From Alphaproteobacteria bacterium (lineage in GTDB: Bacteria > Pseudomonadota > Alphaproteobacteria > Sphingomonadales > Sphingomonadaceae): DNA of 64,000 bases. A program made the translations under genes and the position numbers. This document shows, one piece after another, positions 47,330-54,058 of the stretch (positions are counted from its first letter, which is position 1; every line of letters starts with the position of its first letter). The DNA lies in contig JAGWWF010000006.1 of NCBI GenBank assembly GCA_018970445.1, positions 62,001 to 126,000 of the forward strand, written 5' to 3'. The notes beneath the pieces were generated by a model. The model was given only the letters and a program-made list of their open reading frames with translations. It did not search any database and was not told the DNA's origin.

Positions 47330-48001
47330 TCAGATTCGGCCGAATTCGGCCAGCAGATCTTCCACCGTCTTGCCGCGCGCCACCCATTCGCGGGTGTTGG
47401 CCTCGCGCTCGGCCTGTTCGGCGGCCAGGGTGAGGAATTCATCGGCGCGATCCAGCGGCACCACGCACACGCCGATCGTATCGGCGACGATGAAATCGCC
47501 GGGGCGCACGATCACGCCGCCGCAGGCGATGGGCACGTTGATCGACAACTCCTCCTTGCGGGCGGAAAACATGGTGTGGGTGCCGCGCGGGGTGATCGAC
47601 CGCGTCCAGATCGGCCAGTTGATGTCTTCCAGTTCATCGATGTCGCGGCCGGCGCCATCGACGATCATGCCGCGGATGCCGCGATTCTTGGCCAGGCCGC
47701 CCATCAGGCCGCCGCACACCGACACTTCGGTATCGCCGCCTGCATCCACGCAGATCACATCGCCGGGCTGGCCCATTTCCAGCGCGCGCAAGGGATCGAC
47801 CAGATCGCCGCCCGACAGCTGCACGGTGATGGCCTGGCCGGTCACCTTGGCGCGGAACGCCGGCTTGATTGCGGATGCCATCACATTCTGGCGATACATC
47901 ACGTCGGCAAAGATGCACGAGATGGAATAGGTGGGCAGCAGCGCATCGAATCGGGCCAGCAGATCGGGGCGGCGTTCGAATTCGTTGAAGACCTTGAGCA
48001 T
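47330..48001 (-). CDS. RraA-family aldolase-like protein
   Basis: 223 residues. Like HMG/CHA aldolases and RraA it has GDVICVDAGGDTEVSVCGGL, then NRGIRGMIVDGAGRDIDEL with the conserved Arg and Asp of the metal-dependent active site. Members act on 4-hydroxy-2-oxo acids or decarboxylate oxaloacetate. ATG 48001 (MLKVFNEFE) is set by GGAG 7 nt upstream; an ATG at 48064 is in frame. Divergent from dgoK with a LacI-type site between them. Confidence 0.82.
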   Translation of the reverse strand: MLKVFNEFERRPDLLARFDALLPTYSISCIFADVMYRQNVMASAIKPAFRAKVTGQAITVQLSGGDLVDPLRALEMGQPGDVICVDAGGDTEVSVCGGLMGGLAKNRGIRGMIVDGAGRDIDELEDINWPIWTRSITPRGTHTMFSARKEELSINVPIACGGVIVRPGDFIVADTIGVCVVPLDRADEFLTLAAEQAEREANTREWVARGKTVEDLLAEFGRI

Positions 48002-48063
48002 ATATTCTCCATCCAGCGGGCGGCGGCCGCAGCGGCCTGTGGGCAAATGTTCAGTGGCAGACA

Positions 48064-48077
48064 TGTAAACCTTTGCA
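48064..48077. promoter_or_regulatory. LacI-type operator candidate in the RraA/dgoK divergent region
   Basis: TGTAAACCTTTGCA matches 9 of 10 fixed positions of TGNAANCGNTTNCA (central G is C). It lies in the 135-bp gap between divergent genes, 63 nt from the RraA-like start and 60 nt from dgoK, so it could control both. Confidence 0.6.
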
Positions 48078-48136
48078 TAGACAGGTGTGGGGTGAAAAGC
48101 TGAAAAAGCCGCGCCAAGGCGGCTGGGCAGGGAGCG

Positions 48137-49060
48137 ATGATGGCAGAGCGGTTTCTTGCCCTGGATTGGGGCACCACCAATTTGCGCGCCTGGGTGGCCG
48201 ATGCGGCCGGCCGGCCGCTGGAGCGGCGCGATTTTGCCCTGGGCGTCGCCAGCCTGGCCCCTGGCGAGGCGGCGGCGCGCTTTGCCGAACAGGTGCGCCC
48301 GGCGATGCAGGCGCAGGCGCTGCCGGTGCTGATGTGCGGCATGATCGGTTCGGCGCTGGGCTGGCAGGCGGTGCCCTATGCCGATTGCCCGGCGCCCTAT
48401 GCCGCGCTGGCCGGGGCGCTGTGCCGGGTGGATGTGGCCGGCCCGCCGGTGTGGATCGTGCCCGGCCTGCGCACCAGCCGCGCCGATGGCTGCGGCCCCG
48501 ATGTGATGCGCGGCGAGGAAACCCAGATCTTTGGCTGGGCCATGGCCGATCCGGCGCGGCAGCGCGGCACCCATCTGGTGTGCCACCCCGGCACCCACGC
48601 CAAATGGGCCCGGCTGGTGGACAATCGCATCGATGCCTTCGTGACCGCGATGACCGGCGAGCTGTTCGCCCTGCTGCGCACCCACAGCGCCCTGAAGGTG
48701 GCCAGCGCGATTCCCAGCGATTCGGCCTTCGCGGCCGGGCTGGCGGCGGCCGGCGATGGCGGCGCGCTGGCGTCGCGGCTGTTCACGGCGCGATCGCGGG
48801 TGGTGGGCGGCACCATGCCGGCACAGGATGTCGAATCCTATCTGTCGGGCCTGCTGATCGGGGCCGAAGTGGCGGCCACCCCGGCCCTTTTGGGAGTGGC
48901 GGCGGGTGCCGATATTGCCGTGGTCGGCGATCCAGCGCTGTGCGCGCTCTATGGCCGGGCGCTGGCCTGGCATGGCCATGGTGCCAGCCTGTTCGATGGC
49001 GAAGCGGCCGTGCTGGCCGGGCTGGCGGCCATGTTTCGGCAGGCGCGGGCGGTGCGGTGA
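48137..49060 (+). CDS. dgoK: 2-dehydro-3-deoxygalactonokinase
   Basis: 307-residue kinase of the DgoK family: FLALDWGTTNLRAWVADAAG (phosphate loop), LPVLMCGMIGSALGWQ, GEETQIFGWA and CHPGTHAKWA are characteristic. It phosphorylates 2-keto-3-deoxygalactonate at C6 in D-galactonate catabolism. The usual partner aldolase DgoA is not adjacent. ATG 48137 or 48140 follows GGGAGCG. Confidence 0.9.
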   Translation: MMAERFLALDWGTTNLRAWVADAAGRPLERRDFALGVASLAPGEAAARFAEQVRPAMQAQALPVLMCGMIGSALGWQAVPYADCPAPYAALAGALCRVDVAGPPVWIVPGLRTSRADGCGPDVMRGEETQIFGWAMADPARQRGTHLVCHPGTHAKWARLVDNRIDAFVTAMTGELFALLRTHSALKVASAIPSDSAFAAGLAAAGDGGALASRLFTARSRVVGGTMPAQDVESYLSGLLIGAEVAATPALLGVAAGADIAVVGDPALCALYGRALAWHGHGASLFDGEAAVLAGLAAMFRQARAVR

Positions 49061-49093
49061 TCGTGGGCCGTGCCGGCAAGGCTTGCATCTTGA

Positions 49094-49107
49094 TGAAATC
49101 GATATCA
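49094..49107. promoter_or_regulatory. LacI-type operator candidate before the quinoprotein gene
   Basis: TGAAATCGATATCA matches 9 of 10 fixed consensus positions and sits in a 20-bp near-palindrome (49091-49110, TGATGAAATCGATATCATCA, 18 of 20 symmetric). It is 40 nt before the start of the PQQ dehydrogenase gene, in the 86-bp gap after dgoK. Confidence 0.6.
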
Positions 49108-49146
49108 TCACTGCAGGCCGGGCACGCGCGGCGGGCTGGAGGGCAG

Positions 49147-51012
49147 ATGATGACGGCAGTGATGGGCAATTCGGGGCGAACGCGGCCAGGCAGGCGGCTG
49201 CTGGCGCTGCTGGCCGGCGCGGCCTTGTGCTGGCCGGTCGGGCTGATGGCGGCGACAAGGGGCGATTATCCGGCCTATGGCGGCGATGCCGGCGGCACCC
49301 GCTATTCCCCGCTCACCCAGATCGGCAAGAAGAATGTCGGCAAGCTGGTGCAGGCCTGGCGGTTCGACATGCCGGCCGGCGGCCTGCAGGTGCAGCCGAT
49401 CATCATTGGCGGCGTGCTCTATGCCACCACCACTGATGGCAAGGTGGTGGCGCTGGATGGGGCGAACGGCGCGGTGAAATGGTCAACCGGCTTTCCCGGT
49501 GCCGGCGGCGGCCGCGGCCGCGGCCTGACCTGGTGGGAATCGGGCAATGATCGCCGCCTGCTGGTGCCGGGCGGGGCCTATGTCTATGCCCTCAACGCCG
49601 ATACCGGCCAGTTGATCCCCGGCTTTGGCGATGGCGGCAAGATCGATCTGCGCCTGCAACTGCGCGGCGATGATCCGGCGAAGAATCTCGTCAACCAGGG
49701 CTCCCCGGTCAGCCTCTACAAGGATGTGTTCATCACGGCGGGCGGCGTGCCGGAAACCTCGCCATCGGCGCCGGGCGATCTGCGCGGCTGGGATGTGCGC
49801 ACCGGCAAATTGCTGTGGACCTTCCACGCCATCCCGCATCCGGGCGAGCCGGGACATGAAAGCTGGCCCGCCGATGCCTGGAAAACCGCCGGCGGCGTGA
49901 ACGCCTGGCAGGGCACCATCGTCGATGCCGAAGCCGGCGTGCTCTATGCCGCGCTGGGATCGCCATCGGATGATTTCTGGGGCGGCGAACGGCTGGGCGA
50001 CAATCTCTATGGCAACAGCCTGGTGGCCATCGATGCCACCACCGGCAAGCGGCTGTGGCATTATCAGACCGTGCATCACGACATGTGGGATGCCGATTTT
50101 TCCGCCCAGCCGATCCTGATGACGGTGAAGCGCGGCGGCAAGCCGGTCAAGGCGGTGGCCGTCACCAACAAGGCGGGGTTCATCTTCCTGTTCGAACGCG
50201 CCACCGGCAAGCCCCTGTTCGACATCAGGGAAGTGCCGCAACCCGCATCGGATGTGGAGGGCGAGGTGGCATCGCCCACCCAGCCGATCCCGGTGCTGCC
50301 GGCGCCGCTGGGCCTGCACGAGATCGGGCCCGACAGCCTGACCAACCGCACGCCGCAAGCCAATGCCGCGGCGCGCGCCCGGCTGGCCACCATGAAATAT
50401 GGCCCGGTGTTCACCCCGATTGCCAAGGGCAAGGACACGATCGTGATCCCCGGCTTTTCCGGCGGGGTGGAATGGGGCGGCATGGCCGCCGATCCCAAAG
50501 GCATCTTGTATGCCAACAGCGAACGCATCGCCTGGTTCACATCGATCATCGATCAGAACCGGCCGGGGCCGGGCCGGTCGAAACATAATTTCTCCGGCTA
50601 CAACAAGTTCCGCGATCCCGATGGCTATCCGGCCACCAAACCGCCATGGGGCACGCTCAGCGCCATCGACATGAACAGCGGCCAGTATCGCTGGCAGATC
50701 CCGTTTGGCCATTATCCCGAACTGGCCGCCAAGGGCATGGCCGATACCGGCAGCGAAAGCTATGGCGGGCCGGTGGTGACGGCCAGCGGCCTGCTGTTCA
50801 TCGCCGCCACCATCTATGATCGCCAGTTCCGCGCCTTTGATGCCGCCACCGGCAAGCAGCTGTGGTCGGCCAGCCTGCCCTTTGCCGGGGTGGCCACCCC
50901 GGCCACCTATCTGGCCGGCGGGCGCCAGCATCTGGTGATCGCCACCAGCGGCGCACGCGACAGCAAGGGCCCCAAGGGCGCGGCGCTGATTGCCTTCACC
51001 CTGGGGAAATAG
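49147..51012 (+). CDS. PQQ-dependent glucose dehydrogenase-like quinoprotein
   Basis: 621-residue exported eight-bladed quinoprotein. Signal segment RRLLALLAGAALCWPVGLMA; the mature start YPAYGGDAGGTRYSPLTQI is typical. Blade motifs include VNQGSPVSLYKDVFITAGG, YQTVHHDMWDADFSAQP (active-site region of membrane GDH) and ATSGARDSKGPKGAALIAF. It lacks the five N-terminal membrane helices of E. coli Gcd, so electrons would go to a cytochrome or other partner. ATG 49147 (or 49150) follows GGAGGG. Substrate likely an aldose or polyol. Confidence 0.88.
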   Translation: MMTAVMGNSGRTRPGRRLLALLAGAALCWPVGLMAATRGDYPAYGGDAGGTRYSPLTQIGKKNVGKLVQAWRFDMPAGGLQVQPIIIGGVLYATTTDGKVVALDGANGAVKWSTGFPGAGGGRGRGLTWWESGNDRRLLVPGGAYVYALNADTGQLIPGFGDGGKIDLRLQLRGDDPAKNLVNQGSPVSLYKDVFITAGGVPETSPSAPGDLRGWDVRTGKLLWTFHAIPHPGEPGHESWPADAWKTAGGVNAWQGTIVDAEAGVLYAALGSPSDDFWGGERLGDNLYGNSLVAIDATTGKRLWHYQTVHHDMWDADFSAQPILMTVKRGGKPVKAVAVTNKAGFIFLFERATGKPLFDIREVPQPASDVEGEVASPTQPIPVLPAPLGLHEIGPDSLTNRTPQANAAARARLATMKYGPVFTPIAKGKDTIVIPGFSGGVEWGGMAADPKGILYANSERIAWFTSIIDQNRPGPGRSKHNFSGYNKFRDPDGYPATKPPWGTLSAIDMNSGQYRWQIPFGHYPELAAKGMADTGSESYGGPVVTASGLLFIAATIYDRQFRAFDAATGKQLWSASLPFAGVATPATYLAGGRQHLVIATSGARDSKGPKGAALIAFTLGK

Positions 51013-51027
51013 CGCCGGTTCCAGCGA

Positions 51028-52656
51028 TCAGGGCGCGGTGACGATGTGCAGCAGCGCCGCCGGCTTGCCTGAAACATTGATGGCGGCGGTGGCGGTGATG
51101 CCGCTGGCCGGCGCGGCCCAGGCGGTGCCGGCGCGCAAGCGGCGCAGCTGCTTGCCGATCAGCAGGGTGACATCGTCCAGCGCCACCCACAGCTCCTCAC
51201 GGCCCGGCGCGATGCTGCGCGGCCGGGCCATGGCCATCGGCGCCAGCGTGACATGGGCGCTGCCGGCCGGCCAGCCGGCCAGCGCCCGCCGATCGAGATG
51301 CCAATCGGATCGGCTGGGCGGCGCATCCTGCCAGCGGGCCGCAGCGGCCGCGGCGGCCGCGCCACCGCTGCGGGTGAGGATATAGGCAACCAGATAGCTG
51401 GCGCCGCCGGCGGTGAGACGGAAATCCTCCCCCGGTGCCAGGGTGAAGCTGCTGCCCGCCGCCACCGCCTGCACCTGCCCGCCCCGGCTGAGCTGGCCGC
51501 TGCCGGCGGTGATGACGACATGCTGCACCATATCGGCCGGTTCGCCCGCCACGCGGTGGGCGCTGGCGCCCGGTTCCAGCATGGCGTGGCTGATCGCGCT
51601 GGCCTGGCGCAGCACCGCGCCGCTGCGCTGCGGCCGCAGCGGATCATCGCCGGCCAGGGTGGTGAGCAGATCGCGCACATACAGATTGCCGTGGGCAATG
51701 CGCGGGAACGCATCGCGCCAATGGCCGATGAAGCGATCGGCATCGGGCGGGGCGAGCGGATCGATCGGCCGGTTTTCCAGCTGGGCATAATCGGGCAGCG
51801 GCTGGCGGGGCCCGCGCACCGCCGGCCCCATGTAGATCATCTGGATCGGTTCATCGTTCAGGTTGATGTTGCTGTGCGCCGCCAGCCCGCTGGGCGGGAT
51901 CTTGTAGGCCTGGCCGGGCCGCATCGGCAGCAGCTGCTTGCCCAGCATCAGCACCGATTCGCCCTTCACCGCCAGCCAGACCTCCTCGAAATTGTGGCTG
52001 TGCGGCTGCGGCATCGTGTTGGGGGCCATGGTGCACAAGGTCATCCCCGGCGGGCCGCCGTTGCAGATGTGCAGCCAATGCGCGCCCAGCCGGCGATCAT
52101 TGTTCCAGCGGCTGACGATGGTGACATCGCTGGCCGGCGCGGTGCCGGGCGGCAGCGGTTCGGCGCGCACGTAGAATTTCAGCGGGGCCGTGGCGCTGAT
52201 GCTGACATCGAAATCCGGCGTGAGCACAAAGCCGACGCCGTCGCGCAGTTCATGGGCACGGCCGTTGACGCTGAGGCGGCCGCTGCCGCCGCTGGTGTAG
52301 AAGATGGCGCGCTGCCCGGCCGGCAGCCGGCCGCTCGCCTGTGCGCCGCGGGCCAGGGTGGCTCTGCTGATCGCCGTGATGTCTTTCAGCACCGCGCCGC
52401 GCCGGCCGGGGTGCAGCGGATCGGCGCTGCCCAGCGGCGTGAGGATATCATGCACCACCAGCGCGCCGAACAGGCGGCGGGGTTTGGCCGCGCGCCAGTC
52501 GCCCAGGAACAGCCGGGCATCGGGATCGCGGGCGGGATCAACCGGGGTGGGATCCAGCGCATCCTGCCGTTCCACCGGCGGGGCGGGCTGGGCGGCGGCC
52601 GGGGGGGCGGCGATCAGGCCGGCGACAAGGGCTGTGATCAGGGCCAGATGGCGCAT
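51028..52656 (-). CDS. Exported protein with internally duplicated bicupin (four cupins)
   Basis: 542 residues with signal peptide MRHLALITALVAGLIAAPPA. The mature chain is two homologous halves: LFLGDWRAAKPRRLFGALVV pairs with RFIGHWRDAFPRIAHGNLYV, and RRGAVLKDITAISRATL with RSGAVLRQASAISHAML. Each half holds two cupin domains. The metal site is intact in half one (PQPHSHNFEEVW) but lost in half two (ARPRSIAPGREELWV). Function unknown. It follows the DUF4861-like gene by 11 nt in an operon opposed to the TonB receptor. Confidence 0.8.
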   Translation of the reverse strand: MRHLALITALVAGLIAAPPAAAQPAPPVERQDALDPTPVDPARDPDARLFLGDWRAAKPRRLFGALVVHDILTPLGSADPLHPGRRGAVLKDITAISRATLARGAQASGRLPAGQRAIFYTSGGSGRLSVNGRAHELRDGVGFVLTPDFDVSISATAPLKFYVRAEPLPPGTAPASDVTIVSRWNNDRRLGAHWLHICNGGPPGMTLCTMAPNTMPQPHSHNFEEVWLAVKGESVLMLGKQLLPMRPGQAYKIPPSGLAAHSNINLNDEPIQMIYMGPAVRGPRQPLPDYAQLENRPIDPLAPPDADRFIGHWRDAFPRIAHGNLYVRDLLTTLAGDDPLRPQRSGAVLRQASAISHAMLEPGASAHRVAGEPADMVQHVVITAGSGQLSRGGQVQAVAAGSSFTLAPGEDFRLTAGGASYLVAYILTRSGGAAAAAAAARWQDAPPSRSDWHLDRRALAGWPAGSAHVTLAPMAMARPRSIAPGREELWVALDDVTLLIGKQLRRLRAGTAWAAPASGITATAAINVSGKPAALLHIVTAP

Positions 52657-52667
52657 GGCTGTTCCCT

Positions 52668-53738
52668 TCAGGCCGGCAGGCGCTGTTCGGCCGGCAGCGA
52701 ATAGAAATCATAGGTGATGCGCCAGTCCATCGGTTTGCCGCGCGCGGCCTGGATATGGATATAGGCTTCGGGGCAGGTGGTGCGCGGCGAGGTCCAGAAC
52801 ACGAAATCCGACAGCGGGCGATCGGCCGTCACCCGCACGCCGGCGCCGGTGCGGCGGTTTTCCACCCTGATGTCGTAATCGGCCGGCGTCGGGCCAAAGC
52901 CCTTGAGCTGCATGCGCACCGGCCGTTCGATCGGACCCTTGTAGTTCAGGCGGTTGCCGGAAACCGCGATGGTGTCGCCGCGGATATTGAAGGCTTCGGC
53001 CACCCAGGGAAAGCGCACCTCCACATCCGGGCCGCTGGGCTGGCCATCAAGCACGAAGAAATTATGATCATACATCTGGGTGTCGATCGGGTTGCGCCCG
53101 GTCGATTCCAGCCGGTGGGACAACACCAGCTGGCTGCGCCCCGGCGGCAGTGCCACCGTCTTGCGATAGCGATAGCCATAGCCCGATGCCGGATCATCCA
53201 CGACGTGCAGGAAATCGATGGCATTGCGGCGCACCCGCGTGGTCCAGCGCCCGCCGTCCAGAATCTCCAGCGTGGGAAAGCCGCGAATCGGTTCGGCGGG
53301 CTTTTTCAGCACGCCCACGCCGATCTTGACGAAACTGCCGCCGATGGCGGCCGCATCAAAGCCCTGGCCGGTGACATAATCCTGCACCGGGCCGGGGATG
53401 GCATCATGTTTTTTCGGATCATAGGCCGGAAACCAGCGCCCGAAATAGCTGTGATCGCCGGCGCGCAGATCGGCCACCGCGCCCGACCAGTCAAAGCGGG
53501 TGCCGCGATAATAGCCGTTGACGGCATCGGGCAGGAACAGGATCGCCGATACCAGGCCATTGGAAATGCGGGCGGCCGGGGCCTGCGGTGCATCGGGATC
53601 GGGGCTGGGCACCGATGCGGCGCGCACCGCCTGCGGCAGCAGCAGCGCGGCCGCCATGGCCTGCAAGGCGGTGCGGCGGCCCCACAGCAGCGGTGGCGTT
53701 GCCGGGTTTGACGGTTGGTTGGTGCGGTGATCGTTCAT
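52668..53738 (-). CDS. Tat-exported DUF4861-like protein
   Basis: 356 residues. LWGRRTALQAMAAALLLPQA is a Tat-like signal. The mature chain has GLVSAILFLPDAVNGYYRGT, FDWSGAVADLRAGDHSYFG, and MYDHNFFVLDGQPSGPD, with a beta-sandwich look similar to aldose-epimerase-fold proteins. I believe this is a DUF4861-like family but cannot confirm it; function unknown. ATG 53738 has GGGGGGCAGG upstream. Divergent from the large TonB receptor. Confidence 0.65.
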   Translation of the reverse strand: MNDHRTNQPSNPATPPLLWGRRTALQAMAAALLLPQAVRAASVPSPDPDAPQAPAARISNGLVSAILFLPDAVNGYYRGTRFDWSGAVADLRAGDHSYFGRWFPAYDPKKHDAIPGPVQDYVTGQGFDAAAIGGSFVKIGVGVLKKPAEPIRGFPTLEILDGGRWTTRVRRNAIDFLHVVDDPASGYGYRYRKTVALPPGRSQLVLSHRLESTGRNPIDTQMYDHNFFVLDGQPSGPDVEVRFPWVAEAFNIRGDTIAVSGNRLNYKGPIERPVRMQLKGFGPTPADYDIRVENRRTGAGVRVTADRPLSDFVFWTSPRTTCPEAYIHIQAARGKPMDWRITYDFYSLPAEQRLPA

Positions 53739-53774
53739 CCTGCCCCCCATGCCACCGGCATTGATCGGCCGGCA

Positions 53775-53788
53775 TGATTTCGTTTTCA
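53775..53788. promoter_or_regulatory. LacI-type operator candidate, DUF4861 side
   Basis: TGATTTCGTTTTCA matches 8 of 10 fixed positions of the consensus (AA replaced by TT in the left arm). It lies 37 nt upstream of the DUF4861-like start. Confidence 0.4.
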
Positions 53789-54008
53789 TGTTTGCGGCGT
53801 GTTTGCAAGCGCCGGCTGCGGCTGTGGCCGTCGCGCAACAATGACAGACCGATGACGATTGCCGCTTTGCGACCTTGCGTTTCGGGCCAAGCATGGGCAG
53901 TATCCCCTTGCGAACAGGGGGCCTGCCGGCTCCGCGCGCACTTATTGGCGATGATTCAGCGTTGCGCACAGCGGGCCGCAGAAGCCCGGGGATCGCGGGA
54001 TCAGCAAC

Positions 54009-54022
54009 TGCAAACGATTACG
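54009..54022. promoter_or_regulatory. LacI-type operator candidate, TonB receptor side
   Basis: TGCAAACGATTACG matches 9 of 10 fixed consensus positions (last A is G), 37 nt upstream of the TonB receptor ATG. Its reverse complement (AATCGTTTGCA) matches the lactonase-operon site (AATCGTTTTCA) at 10 of 11 positions. Confidence 0.6.
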
Positions 54023-54058
54023 GCATGCAAGCCGTTGTCATCCTTGGGGGGTCTGAAC

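Larger units (their letters stand above)
53739..54058. promoter_or_regulatory. Divergent promoter region, 320 bp without a gene
   Basis: The gap between the DUF4861-like gene and the TonB receptor holds two LacI-like sites (see 53775 and 54009). A long frame runs through it in phase with the receptor, but the receptor signal peptide begins at 54059 and GGGGGGTCTGAAC marks that start, so I take the rest as non-coding. Confidence 0.6.

Noticed and set aside
49147-51012. Full membrane-bound Gcd glucose dehydrogenase
   Set aside because: The five N-terminal membrane helices are missing; only a signal peptide precedes the propeller.
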